Shown: positions 50,928 through 60,206, numbered from the stretch's first letter. The stretch is DNA of 64,000 nucleotides from Niabella insulamsoli (GCF_039652435.2 NZ_CP190246.1:2852001-2916000), one strand, 5' to 3'. Numbers and translations: made by a program. Notes: generated by a model not told the origin, from the letters alone.

Positions 50928-52430
50928 TTGACATTCAGATTGCCCGCTATTCGTTTGCGCTGCATCGCAACCGCGTTGATATTATGCAGCTTTTTTCATA
51001 TAGCTGCTGCGCAGCCCGCAGCCAAACCCAATATCGTATTTATTCTCGCCGACGATCAGGCCTGGTACACTATCCACGCTTTAGGTAATAAAGAAATTGA
51101 AACTCCCAATCTCAACCGGCTGGTTGGTATGGGCAGAAGTTTCACCAACGCCTACAATATGGGCGCCTGGCATGGCGCTGTTTGTGTTGCATCGCGGTCG
51201 ATGTTTATTTCCGGCAAAACGGTTTGGAACGCCAAAGAAATGGAAAGCAAATGGGCAAACGGAACGGCCACCGAGCCGACCTGGGGCGAGATCATGAAAA
51301 ATGCCGGATACAACACTTACATGACCGGCAAATGGCATGTACAGATAAAGCCCGAAAAGGTGTTTCAACATGTAACGGACGTCACGCCTGGCATGCTGCA
51401 ATATCGCACACCACCCAACGCCAAACTACCCGGCTTTGTGTCGAACAAAAATTTTAACCGACCTGGTTACAACAGGCCGAAAAGCGCCACCGACCACACC
51501 TGGTCGCCCTTCGATACAAGCTATGGCGGCTTTTGGAAAGAGGGAAAGCACTGGTCGGTTATCTTCAAAGAAAATTCCGTGGCGCATATAAAAGATGCCG
51601 CTCAAAAAAAGCAACCTTTCTTTTTGTATCTCGCTTCAAATGCGCCGCATGACCCGCGTCAGGCGCCCAAATCTTATGTCGACAAATATCCGCTCGGGCA
51701 GCTTTCATTGCCCAAAAGCTGGTTGGCCGAAAATCCTTATAAAGATGCCATCGGCAACAGCGCGTCGCTGCGCGATGAAGCGCTGGCGCCTTTTCCACGC
51801 ACGCCCCTGGCGATCAAAACGCATACACAGGAATACTATGCAGCGATTACATTTCTTGATAAACAAATCGGCGACATCCTCGACGCGTTGGAAGCAACCG
51901 GCCAGATGGACCATACCTACATTTTCTTTACGGCAGACCACGGACTTGCTATGGGCAGGCACGGCTTTATGGGCAAGCAAACTTTGTTTGAGCACAGCAT
52001 GAAGCCGCCGCTGATTGTGGCCGGGCCGGGTATTCCTAAAAATTCAATTTGTACTACGCCGGTTTATATTCAGGATATTATGGCCACCAGTATCGAAATG
52101 GCCGGCGCTTCAAAGCCCGACCATATAGAGTTCCAATCTTTGTTGCACCTTGCCAAAGGTGAGACCACTCAGGATTTACATGAAGCTATTTATGGCGCTT
52201 ATATGAACCTTCAGCGCTGTGTGAGAAAAGATAATTATAAACTGATTGTATACCCCAAGGCAAAAAAAGTATTGCTGTTTGATTTGAAAAAAGACCCGGA
52301 GGAAATGAGCAACCTCGCCGGCGATAAAAAATATCAACCACTTGTGCACGATCTTTTTGAAACGCTGATGCAGCAACAGCAGCAGTTGAACGACCCGCTG
52401 GATATTTCTGAAATGGCCGCGAAATGGTAG
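50928..52430 (+). CDS. Secreted sulfatase
   Basis: 500 residues starting at TTG, which gives a signal peptide ending near IAAAQP (residue 28). NIVFILADDQ supplies the calcium-binding aspartates, and CVASR (about residue 85-89) is the formylglycine modification site in the Cys-x-Ala-x-Arg form. TGKWHVQ and the later TADHGLAMGRHGFMGKQ match sulfatase motifs, and the C-terminus has the usual small domain. It removes sulfate esters from carbohydrates or other compounds in the periplasm or outside. The activating sulfatase-maturing enzyme is not in the window. Confidence 0.92.
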   Translation: MTFRLPAIRLRCIATALILCSFFHIAAAQPAAKPNIVFILADDQAWYTIHALGNKEIETPNLNRLVGMGRSFTNAYNMGAWHGAVCVASRSMFISGKTVWNAKEMESKWANGTATEPTWGEIMKNAGYNTYMTGKWHVQIKPEKVFQHVTDVTPGMLQYRTPPNAKLPGFVSNKNFNRPGYNRPKSATDHTWSPFDTSYGGFWKEGKHWSVIFKENSVAHIKDAAQKKQPFFLYLASNAPHDPRQAPKSYVDKYPLGQLSLPKSWLAENPYKDAIGNSASLRDEALAPFPRTPLAIKTHTQEYYAAITFLDKQIGDILDALEATGQMDHTYIFFTADHGLAMGRHGFMGKQTLFEHSMKPPLIVAGPGIPKNSICTTPVYIQDIMATSIEMAGASKPDHIEFQSLLHLAKGETTQDLHEAIYGAYMNLQRCVRKDNYKLIVYPKAKKVLLFDLKKDPEEMSNLAGDKKYQPLVHDLFETLMQQQQQLNDPLDISEMAAKW

Positions 52431-52446
52431 CGCAACGTTACTTCAA

Positions 52447-53586
52447 TTACAACCGGGTCTTCAATCTGACCACCATGTCTTCCTTCCAGGATGCAAAATC
52501 GCCTTGCGCAATATGCTGCCGCGCCTGATCGGCCAACCACAAATAAAAGCTAAGATTGTGAACGCTAGCAATTGTAAAAGCCAGTAATTCCCCTGCTTTA
52601 AACAAATGTCTTAGATAAGCCCTGGAATAGTATTGACTCATGTCGCAGGGCAATCCTTTATCAATGGGGGAAAAATCAAATTCCCATTTTTTATTGTCGA
52701 TATTAATTATCCCTTCTGTTGTAAACAGCATCGCATTGCGCCCATTGCGAGTTGGCATCACGCAATCAAACATATCGATGCCCAGGCTAATACATTCAAG
52801 AATGTTCCAGGGCGTTCCCACTCCCATCAAATAGCGGGGTTTTTGCTCGGGCAAATGCTGGCAACACCAATCGCATATTTCGTACATCACCGGCTCTGGT
52901 TCGCCCACGCTTAACCCGCCAATCGCATTTCCCGGCGCCTGCTTTGACGCAATATAATCACAAGACTGCTTCCTTAAATCCTTAAATGTTCCGCCTTGCA
53001 CAATAGGAAACAGGTTTTGCGTGTATCCATATTTATCAGGCGTAGCCTGAAATTGAGTGAAGCACCTGTCGAGCCAACGGTGCGTCAACTCCATGCTTTT
53101 ATGCGCGTAGCCATACTCGCTGCCGCCCGGCGGACACTCATCAAAAGCCATAATAATGTCGCCGCCAATACTGCGCTGAATATCCATCACCTTTTCCGGT
53201 GTAAACAAATGCTTGCTGCCGTCAATATGTGATTGAAAAGTAACCCCCTCCTCTTTTATTTTTCTCGTACCTGCCAGTGAAAAAACCTGGTATCCGCCGC
53301 TGTCGGTGAGTATGGGCCGCTCCCAATGATTAAAGCGATGCAGGCCGCCAGCCTGCTCCAGCACCTGCATTCCCGGCCTCAGGTATAAATGATAGGTGTT
53401 TCCCAAAATAATCTGCGCGTTGACATCGCTTTTTAATAACTGCTGAGAAACCGCCTTCACACTGCCCACCGTGCCTACCGGCATAAATATGGGCGTTGGT
53501 ATTTGCCCGTGATCTGTAGTGATCATACCGGCACGGGCGCCGGAGTTTGTGTCTGCATGTTGAAGCTCGAAACTAAGTGTTGCCAT
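52447..53586 (-). CDS. tgt: Queuine tRNA-ribosyltransferase
   Basis: 379 residues. MPVGTVGSVKAVS, ILTDSGGYQVFSLA, GGLSVGEP and MGVGTPWNILECISLGIDMFDCVMPTRNGRNA are the expected TGT segments, the last containing the nucleophile Asp. TGT exchanges guanine for preQ1 at position 34 of Asp, Asn, His and Tyr tRNAs. The zinc site of enterobacterial TGT (three Cys plus His) is not conserved: GLPCDMSQYYSRAYLRHL keeps one Cys and lacks two, while ASVHN keeps the His. Length and all other motifs are normal. It is divergent from the glycosyltransferase gene. Confidence 0.95.
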   Translation of the reverse strand: MATLSFELQHADTNSGARAGMITTDHGQIPTPIFMPVGTVGSVKAVSQQLLKSDVNAQIILGNTYHLYLRPGMQVLEQAGGLHRFNHWERPILTDSGGYQVFSLAGTRKIKEEGVTFQSHIDGSKHLFTPEKVMDIQRSIGGDIIMAFDECPPGGSEYGYAHKSMELTHRWLDRCFTQFQATPDKYGYTQNLFPIVQGGTFKDLRKQSCDYIASKQAPGNAIGGLSVGEPEPVMYEICDWCCQHLPEQKPRYLMGVGTPWNILECISLGIDMFDCVMPTRNGRNAMLFTTEGIINIDNKKWEFDFSPIDKGLPCDMSQYYSRAYLRHLFKAGELLAFTIASVHNLSFYLWLADQARQHIAQGDFASWKEDMVVRLKTRL

Positions 53587-53591
53587 TTCCG

Positions 53592-53599
53592 CAAAAGTA
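53592..53599 (-). promoter_or_regulatory. Bacteroidota -7 promoter element of tgt
   Basis: On the minus strand TACTTTTG matches TAnnTTTG exactly and ends 5 bases before the tgt ATG, so the transcript would be nearly leaderless. Confidence 0.65.
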
Positions 53600-53611
53600 A
53601 ACAGTTAAGAA

Positions 53612-53619
53612 TATATTTG
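53612..53619 (+). promoter_or_regulatory. Bacteroidota -7 promoter element of the glycosyltransferase gene
   Basis: TATATTTG matches TAnnTTTG exactly and ends 4 bases before the ATG at 53624. It forms a divergent pair with the tgt promoter within a 37-base gap. Confidence 0.65.
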
Positions 53620-53623
53620 CGCC

Positions 53624-54733
53624 ATGCAGCTCGCATCTGATCTTTTATCATACGCCCTGGTTGCGGTTGGCAGTGTCCTGACCGGCTACTACCTTTACTT
53701 TTTTTCCCGCCTGGCGTTTTTCCGCCCCAAAGCTGCAGCATCATTGAACGAACCTTTGTCGATTATCGTATGCGGCCGCAATGAGCAATTTCATCTCGAA
53801 AATAATATCCCTAAATGGCTGCAACAACAGTTAAAAAATGGTTTCGAACTTGTTGTGGTCAACGATCAATCGGAAGATGACACGCGGCAAATCCTGCAAT
53901 GGCTGGCGCGCAACGAACCGAATCTCCGGCCCATTCATATCGAAAGGAAAGGCAATGAAAGAATCGGAAAAAAATATCCATTATCCATCGGCATCAGAGA
54001 GGCGCGGCATGCGCATTTGCTGCTTACCGATGCAGATTGTGTGCCGGCTTCCGACCTGTGGGCTGCGAAAATGACAAGCGCTTTTACCCACGGCATCGAC
54101 ATTGTTTTAGGATATGGCGCTTACGAAAAACATCCCGGCTTACTTAATAAACTGATTAGGTTCGAGACTTTCCACAGCGCGTTACAGTATTTGTCTTATG
54201 CTTTGGCGGGGGTCCCATATATGGGCGTTGGCCGGAACCTCAGCTATAAAAAAGAATTGTTCTTCAAACATAAAGGCTTTGCATCCATCAGCCATATTCC
54301 TGGCGGCGACGACGATCTTTTTATCAGTAAGGCAGCCACCGCTTCCAACACAGCCGTCATGATCGACGCAGATGCCCACACTATCAGCGTTCCCGAGCAA
54401 ACCTGGAAAAACTGGAGGAGGCAAAAAACCAGGCATTACAGCACTTCCAAATATTACAAACCGGCGCACCAGCTTTTACTCGGATTATATAGCCTTGGCC
54501 AGTTTTTGTTTTATCCTTTGCTTTTTTCTACACTTATCCTTTCGCATTGGCAGGCGGCTTGCGTCGTGCTGCTTATAAAATCAATGGCGCAGTACATCAT
54601 CTTTTCAAAAGCTATGAGGAAATTGAATGAAAGCGACCTGATCAAATGGATCTTTTTTATGGATCTTTGGATGTTTGTCTATTATCTGATGTTTGCAGGC
54701 ACCTTGTGGAAAAAGGAAAAGAAAACCTGGTAA
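53624..54733 (+). CDS. Membrane glycosyltransferase, family 2
   Basis: 369 residues. A hydrophobic N-terminal segment (about 7-28) precedes a GT-A domain with SIIVCGRNE, VVVNDQSEDDT, LLTDADCVP (the DxD metal site) and GGDDDLFISKA, then the acceptor motif NWRRQKTRHYST in the position of QxxRW. Two to three C-terminal helices follow. It adds a sugar from an NDP-sugar to a lipid or growing glycan at the inner membrane. The product is unknown. It is adjacent to rsmG on the same strand. Confidence 0.88.
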   Translation: MQLASDLLSYALVAVGSVLTGYYLYFFSRLAFFRPKAAASLNEPLSIIVCGRNEQFHLENNIPKWLQQQLKNGFELVVVNDQSEDDTRQILQWLARNEPNLRPIHIERKGNERIGKKYPLSIGIREARHAHLLLTDADCVPASDLWAAKMTSAFTHGIDIVLGYGAYEKHPGLLNKLIRFETFHSALQYLSYALAGVPYMGVGRNLSYKKELFFKHKGFASISHIPGGDDDLFISKAATASNTAVMIDADAHTISVPEQTWKNWRRQKTRHYSTSKYYKPAHQLLLGLYSLGQFLFYPLLFSTLILSHWQAACVVLLIKSMAQYIIFSKAMRKLNESDLIKWIFFMDLWMFVYYLMFAGTLWKKEKKTW

Positions 54734-54756
54734 GCGTTTTGGATACTGGCTTTTAA

Positions 54757-54764
54757 TAATTTTG
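54757..54764 (+). promoter_or_regulatory. Bacteroidota -7 promoter element of rsmG
   Basis: TAATTTTG matches TAnnTTTG exactly and ends 4 bases before the rsmG ATG; another nearly leaderless transcript. Confidence 0.65.
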
Positions 54765-54768
54765 CAAA

Positions 54769-55407
54769 ATGGATATCGTTTTAAAATATTTCTCAGACTT
54801 TTCGCCCAGGCAATTAGACCAGTTTAAGGCCCTGGAAGGTTTATACAAAGAGTGGAACGAAAAGATCAATGTCATCAGCCGGAGGGACATCGATAGTCTT
54901 TATGAAAAGCATGTATTGCATTCGCTCTCTATCGCCGCCGCCTTTCAATTTGACAGCGGGTCGAAAATTGTGGATCTTGGCTGTGGCGGCGGATTCCCGG
55001 GCATTCCGCTGGCTATTTATTTTCCCGATGTCCATTTTCATATGGTAGATAGTATTGCCAAAAAACTGAAAGTGGTGCAGGAGATTTCCAATGCGATCGG
55101 CCTCGGGAATATTAGCGTGCAGCACACAAGGGTGGAAGAAATCAAGGACAAAAAGTTTGACTATATCATTTCGCGCGCAGTGGCCCCTTTAAAAGATCTA
55201 TGGCACTGGGGCAGACCATTAATTCAAAAAACAAATGGCATTGAGCGCAGCGCCGAAGCACCTGCGCCCGGCCTTATCTGCCTGAAAGGCGGCGATTTAG
55301 CCCAGGAAATCCAGGAAAGCGGTGTCCGCCCCTATGTCACCGCTATTAAAGACATTTTCAAGGAACCATTTTTCGAAACGAAATATATGCTTTACGTTCC
55401 AAAATAA
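54769..55407 (+). CDS. rsmG: 16S rRNA (guanine527-N7)-methyltransferase RsmG
   Basis: 212 residues. WNEKINVISRRDIDSLYEKHVLHSL and KIVDLGCGGGFPGIPLAIYFP (SAM motif I) are diagnostic of RsmG/GidB, and DYIISRAVAPLKDLWHW matches its central segment. It methylates G527 of 16S rRNA with SAM. Length is normal. Confidence 0.96.
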   Translation: MDIVLKYFSDFSPRQLDQFKALEGLYKEWNEKINVISRRDIDSLYEKHVLHSLSIAAAFQFDSGSKIVDLGCGGGFPGIPLAIYFPDVHFHMVDSIAKKLKVVQEISNAIGLGNISVQHTRVEEIKDKKFDYIISRAVAPLKDLWHWGRPLIQKTNGIERSAEAPAPGLICLKGGDLAQEIQESGVRPYVTAIKDIFKEPFFETKYMLYVPK

Positions 55408-55455
55408 AAATGGGAAAAACCAGTGTCACACAGCGGCTCCAAGCTTTGCCGAAAG

Positions 55456-57309
55456 TTAGTTGTCCTGCAAATCCAGCTTTATCTGTAGTTCCGTAAACTG
55501 TTTATCGTCGATCGCAGCCGGCGCGTCTAACATTACGTCGCGGCCGCTGTTGTTTTTCGGGAAGGCAATAAAATCGCGAATACTTTCGCTACCGCCCAAA
55601 ATGGAACAAAGCCTGTCGAAGCCGAAAGCGATGCCTCCGTGAGGGGGCGCGCCGTATTCAAATGCGCCTAACAAAAACCCAAATTTATGCTGTTGCTCCT
55701 GCTCGTCCATCCCAAGCGCTTCAAACATTTTTTGCTGTAGTTCTTTCTGATAAATCCGGATGCTTCCGCCGCCTATCTCGTTTCCGTTTAATACCATATC
55801 GTAGGCGTTGGCTTTAATATTTGCATACGGATGTTTTAAATATTCGGCAGCATTTTCAATCACCGGATTATTATGAATCATCGTTTCTATGTCGGAAGGC
55901 TTGGGCGAGGTGAACGGATGATGGCGGGCTACCCAGCGGCCTGCCTGTCCGGTAGGCAGGTTTTCCTCTTCGGCATATTCAAACAACGGAAAATCTAACA
56001 CCCATAAAAGTTTGAATTCATCATCTTTACGCATTCCCAACCTGCGACCCATTTCAAGACGCAGTTCGCTGATAGCTTTTCGCGTACGCTCCTCGGCTCC
56101 TGCCAATATCAACACCAGGTCTCCGGCCCTGGCTCCTGCCTTATCCGCGATAGCTTTTAGTTTGTCTTCGCTGTAAAACTTATCGACGCTACTTTTATAC
56201 GATCCGTCCGCATTACATTTAATAAACACCAAACCCTTCATGCCGATTTGCGGGCGCTTCACCCATTCAGTTAGTTCATCCGTTTGCTTACGCGTATATT
56301 CGGCACAGCCCGGAACAGCAATAGCAATCACGGTTTCAGCGCTATCAAACACCTGGAAGTTGGCGCCATCCACCAGAGTAGTGTTGTCTTCTTTATCCGT
56401 AAAAATATGTTTGGGATACTTGATATTTAGCAACTGCATACCAAACCTGATATCGGGTTTATCATTTCCATATTGCCACATGGCTTCCTGCCAGCTCATG
56501 CGCTCTACGGCTTCTGTATAATCAATGCCTTTTACCGTTTTGAAAATGTATTTGATCAGGTTTTCAAACATGTTTAAAATGTCTTCCTGCTCTACAAAAC
56601 ACATTTCACAGTCGATTTGCGTAAACTCCGGCTGGCGGTCTGCACGCAGGTCTTCGTCTCTAAAGCATTTTACAATCTGATAATAACGGTCGTAGCCGCT
56701 TACCATCAAAAGCTGTTTGAAGGTTTGAGGCGACTGAGGCAACGCGTAAAATTCACCGGGGTTCATTCGGCTGGGCACGACAAAATCCCTGGCCCCTTCT
56801 GGTGTGGATTTGATTAGGAAAGGTGTTTCAATATCCATGAAATGCTGTTGGTGCAAATAATCTCGGGTGGCACGATTTACGGCATACCGCAATTCGAGAT
56901 TTTTCTTTACCGCGTTGCGGCGAAGGTCGAGATAACGATACTTCATGCGAAGGTCATCGCCACCATCGGTATCATCCTGTATGGTAAACGGAGGTGTCGC
57001 GCTCTTATTTAAAATCTTAAAATCTTTAACCAGCAATTCGATATCGCCTGTCGGGATATTTTTATTTTTGTTGCTCCGCTCGCTTACCGTTCCGCTCACC
57101 TGCAATACAAACTCACGCCCCAGCGGGTTTTCATCCAATTGCTCATTCAGCGACTCATTGAATAAAAGCTGGGTAATGCCATAGCGATCGCGCAAGTCCA
57201 CAAAAGTAATGCTGCCGAATTTCCGAACGGTTTGCACCCAGCCTGCCAGGGTTACTTCTTTATTAATATTGTCTAACGTCAATTCACCACAGGTATGCGT
57301 ACGAAACAT
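55456..57309 (-). CDS. aspS: Aspartate--tRNA ligase
   Basis: 617 residues, bacterial type. The anticodon-binding OB fold (about 1-110) starts TLAGWVQTVRKFGSITFVDLRD. Class II motifs follow: motif 2 region FRDEDLRADRQPEFTQID and motif 3 GGIAFGFDRL. The bacterial GAD insertion domain lies at about 290-400. The peptide NLPTGQAGRW, just before HHPFTSP, is encoded by a short palindrome and looks like an insertion of about seven residues. It charges tRNA-Asp (or tRNA-Asn as well, if non-discriminating). Confidence 0.97.
   Translation of the reverse strand: MFRTHTCGELTLDNINKEVTLAGWVQTVRKFGSITFVDLRDRYGITQLLFNESLNEQLDENPLGREFVLQVSGTVSERSNKNKNIPTGDIELLVKDFKILNKSATPPFTIQDDTDGGDDLRMKYRYLDLRRNAVKKNLELRYAVNRATRDYLHQQHFMDIETPFLIKSTPEGARDFVVPSRMNPGEFYALPQSPQTFKQLLMVSGYDRYYQIVKCFRDEDLRADRQPEFTQIDCEMCFVEQEDILNMFENLIKYIFKTVKGIDYTEAVERMSWQEAMWQYGNDKPDIRFGMQLLNIKYPKHIFTDKEDNTTLVDGANFQVFDSAETVIAIAVPGCAEYTRKQTDELTEWVKRPQIGMKGLVFIKCNADGSYKSSVDKFYSEDKLKAIADKAGARAGDLVLILAGAEERTRKAISELRLEMGRRLGMRKDDEFKLLWVLDFPLFEYAEEENLPTGQAGRWVARHHPFTSPKPSDIETMIHNNPVIENAAEYLKHPYANIKANAYDMVLNGNEIGGGSIRIYQKELQQKMFEALGMDEQEQQHKFGFLLGAFEYGAPPHGGIAFGFDRLCSILGGSESIRDFIAFPKNNSGRDVMLDAPAAIDDKQFTELQIKLDLQDN
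55940..55960. repeat. Palindromic element inside aspS
   Basis: CCTGCCT and AGGCAGG are perfect arms around a 7-base centre (GTCCGGT). In the aspS frame the element encodes LPTGQAG and keeps the frame open. Hairpins at 39693-39709 and 47643-47699 share the GCCTGC/GCAGGC core. It resembles small mobile palindromes that insert in frame into genes. Confidence 0.7.
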
Positions 57310-57590
57310 GGTTGATTTAATTTTCTTTTGAAAGATGATGGTCTGCCGCCTGCCGAAAGAAAAATGAGTGATGCGTTCTTGCTAATTTCCATTTTTCCCG
57401 GCCATTTTTACGGGCTGCAAATATACCATGATTGGTCGATTTGCAACGTTTTGATGCCATTTTGTAACGCCTGTTTCCTATTTTTCTGTAAAAGCTCATG
57501 AGCTACCCCATTTTAGCGATGCCCGATATTTGTCAAAGGCCAGCCGATCTTTTAACTTGCTGCTATTCTGCAACCTCTTAAAGCACGCTT

Positions 57591-58400
57591 ATGCCCTATG
57601 CAATTTCTTTACACATCGGCCTAAACAAAATTGATAAAAAACATTATGGCAGCGACTATCCGCTGGCCGGCTGCATCAACGATGCCAAAGACATGATCGC
57701 CATCGCGAAGCAAAAAAAATATGACGAATCTTATATCCTTATCGACGAAGCCGGCACCTATAAAAATATTACCGACCATCTGGTAATGGCCGCCAAAAAG
57801 TTGAGAAAGGGTGACCTGTTCTTTATCAGTTATTCGGGCCATGGCGCTTATGTGCCCGACAAAAACAAAGATGAAATTGACGGAAAAGATGAAACCTGGT
57901 GCCTTTATGACCGCATGATCCTCGATGATGAACTGGCGCAATATTGGGCGCGTTTTAAGAGAGGCGTCCGCATATTCATGATTTCAGACAGCTGCCACAG
58001 CGGAACGGTGTCGCGCGCTATCAAACCCGACGGAACCCTTGACGGGCCGCTGGAAGGCCGCACAAGGCTGATAAAGGAAGGCCCAAAAATATTCGCCAAA
58101 CATAAAAGCCTTTATAATAACGCCACATCCGGTAGCGCAGGCCTGAAAGCCAAGCGGATTAACGCGTCCGTGATTTTGCTATCCGGATGTCAGGACAATC
58201 AAACTTCCCTCGATGGCGACAAAAACGGGCTTTTCACTGAAAAAATGCTAAAGGTTTATAAAAAGGGGACTTTTGCAGGCAACTATGCGCAGCTGCTGCG
58301 CGACATTTTAAAACTGATGCCTTCTAATCAAACACCTAACTATTACTTAAGCGGCTTCAGGAACAAGACATTTGAAAGCGGCAAACCTTTTGAAAAATAA
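57591..58400 (+). CDS. Caspase-like (C14) peptidase
   Basis: 269 residues. The p20-like domain holds the catalytic pair: His84 in ISYSGHGAYVPD and Cys135 in FMISDSCHSGT. The N-terminus ISLHIGLNKID...LAGCINDAKDM is that of bacterial metacaspase-like proteins. There is no signal peptide or extra sensor domain. In the family, members cleave after Arg/Lys and often need calcium; roles in bacteria are poorly known. The preceding 281 bases show no gene. No obvious partner gene (such as a toxin or gasdermin-like protein) is adjacent. Confidence 0.9.
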   Translation: MPYAISLHIGLNKIDKKHYGSDYPLAGCINDAKDMIAIAKQKKYDESYILIDEAGTYKNITDHLVMAAKKLRKGDLFFISYSGHGAYVPDKNKDEIDGKDETWCLYDRMILDDELAQYWARFKRGVRIFMISDSCHSGTVSRAIKPDGTLDGPLEGRTRLIKEGPKIFAKHKSLYNNATSGSAGLKAKRINASVILLSGCQDNQTSLDGDKNGLFTEKMLKVYKKGTFAGNYAQLLRDILKLMPSNQTPNYYLSGFRNKTFESGKPFEK

Positions 58401-58473
58401 ATACGCGACTGACGCCAGGCCATTTCATCGTCGGTACCTGTAATTGTATTAATTTGTAGCGAATTTCTTACAA

Positions 58474-59511
58474 ATGCGGGTCAACAAAAAAGAAGCAAAA
58501 TTATTAAACGAGGCGATCGAGCAATGGCAAAAAGACCAGCTGCTCGACGAGGAAAAAGCTGTTGAATTAAAATCCGCGGTAAAATCGTACCGCAGCGATT
58601 TCGACACTTTGGCTTTTTATGCGTCGATCGGCGCGGTTTCCTGTGCGTTGCTGGCGTTTGGCGCTTTGGTATTAGACGAAAAATGGATTGAACGGCTTCG
58701 CCAATTTTTTGCGTTTTCAGAATTAATCATAGGGGTCATTTTTGCCTTGCTGGCTTTGCTGCTGACCTGGGTGGCCCGAAAACGAAAAGCCAGGTTTCCT
58801 GATAGCACTTTGGCAAATGAAAGTTTTACGGTTTTAATTGCGCTTTCGGCCGGTGTTTCCGTTGCTTATTTCACGCGCAGTTGGGGCGCTTCTTATCAAT
58901 CTTACGGCGCAGGCATTTTTATTACTGCCTTGCTTTATGGCCTGGCCGCGGTTTATCTCGATTCCAAAATTTTGTGGGCAGGAGCGTTGCTCGCGCTTAT
59001 CAGCAGCTGGGGCGTACAAACCTATGCCTGGTCTGACGACGCCGACCACTCCTACTTTTTGGGAATGAACTATCCTTTGAGGATGGCCTTTTTTGGCGCT
59101 TTGTTAGTTCTTTTGTCTACGAGGCTACCGCGCTTTCAACAAACCAAAAATTTTTATGATTTGTCCTGGTACGGCGTATGGATCTTTTTTCTCTTGTCGG
59201 GCCTGGTGGTTTCTGTCTCGGGAAATTTAAGTTATGATGTCTGGACGGCGATCCGGCAGGGTAAATTGTTTATTTGGGCAATCGCTTACACACTGCTGCT
59301 GATCGGCTTACTGCTTTATGCAATCAAACAAAAAGATGAAACGTTACGCGATATCGTCATCATTTTCTTTCTGCTTAATATTTATACGCGCTATTTTGAA
59401 TATTTCTGGGACCGCACCAATAAGGGCCTCTTTTTCGCGTTGCTGGCTTTATCATTTTGGCTGATTGGTAACAAAGCGGAACAGGTTCGTAAAAAATTGA
59501 GTAATGTCTGA
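58474..59511 (+). CDS. DUF2157 family membrane protein
   Basis: 345 residues. The N-terminal ~45 residues are a soluble charged helix (LNEAIEQWQKDQLLDEEKAVELKS), then about nine hydrophobic helices. The order of helix and membrane part matches DUF2157. Function is unknown. It begins 74 bases after the caspase-like gene on the same strand. Confidence 0.8.
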   Translation: MRVNKKEAKLLNEAIEQWQKDQLLDEEKAVELKSAVKSYRSDFDTLAFYASIGAVSCALLAFGALVLDEKWIERLRQFFAFSELIIGVIFALLALLLTWVARKRKARFPDSTLANESFTVLIALSAGVSVAYFTRSWGASYQSYGAGIFITALLYGLAAVYLDSKILWAGALLALISSWGVQTYAWSDDADHSYFLGMNYPLRMAFFGALLVLLSTRLPRFQQTKNFYDLSWYGVWIFFLLSGLVVSVSGNLSYDVWTAIRQGKLFIWAIAYTLLLIGLLLYAIKQKDETLRDIVIIFFLLNIYTRYFEYFWDRTNKGLFFALLALSFWLIGNKAEQVRKKLSNV

Positions 59512-59525
59512 TGATCGCTTTCGGA

Positions 59526-60206
59526 TCAAAACATAAATCCTAGTCCGACATGGCCGCCCACCGAGGTGTTATCGCCAAAGCGTTGGGCGTTTAAATTAAG
59601 AGAAGGTAAAAAAGAAAGCGTTTCGCTGATAGGAACCCGATAGGCAGCGCCTAATCTTACCAAAGCGCCGCCATTGAGATTGGGTTTATCAAAATCATTT
59701 TTAATCTTTAAAAGGGGCGCATAGCCCACATCCAAAATCAACATAAGGCTGTTGCGGCTGCCATTGGGATAAAACCTGAAATCGGCGAAAATGGGAAGCA
59801 AAGTCATGCTGTGACGGTCTTCAAAATAGCCTTCGGCAAAGCTGCTGTCGGGCGTAACCGAAGCAGGCCGCGCCTGATAACTATTAAACTGCAGGCCAAC
59901 GCCCAATCCTATCGAAAGCGCGGGATTCAGGAATACGCCATTGATCGTATTGAAGGAATATCCCAATGATTTTATATAAGCATTGCCATACGGAAGGCTC
60001 GAGGAATCTATCGACTGTAGATAACGAATTTCAGCTACATTGGTGATATTAAAATACCCTTTTCCGTCTTTGGCTCTTATCTGGCCTTTTACCGCCACCG
60101 CACTTATTAAAAACGCAACTAATAATGTAATAAAATAGGTAATAGAACGCCTATAGCCTTTTTGAAAGTGAAGCTGTATGACAAAACCCGCTGAGTTGTT
60201 CTTCAT
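59526..60206 (-). CDS. Putative outer-membrane beta-barrel protein
   Basis: 226 residues. The hydrophobic stretch at about 22-40, ending AVKGQ, is a signal peptide; a later start at about residue 27 is also possible. The rest alternates hydrophobic and polar residues with aromatic caps (LSIGLGVGLQFNSYQA, NGGALVRLGAAYRVP), and the last residue is Phe in GLGFMF, as in many barrel proteins. About eight strands fit. No close family is recognised; it may be a porin-like or structural protein. Confidence 0.72.
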   Translation of the reverse strand: MKNNSAGFVIQLHFQKGYRRSITYFITLLVAFLISAVAVKGQIRAKDGKGYFNITNVAEIRYLQSIDSSSLPYGNAYIKSLGYSFNTINGVFLNPALSIGLGVGLQFNSYQARPASVTPDSSFAEGYFEDRHSMTLLPIFADFRFYPNGSRNSLMLILDVGYAPLLKIKNDFDKPNLNGGALVRLGAAYRVPISETLSFLPSLNLNAQRFGDNTSVGGHVGLGFMF

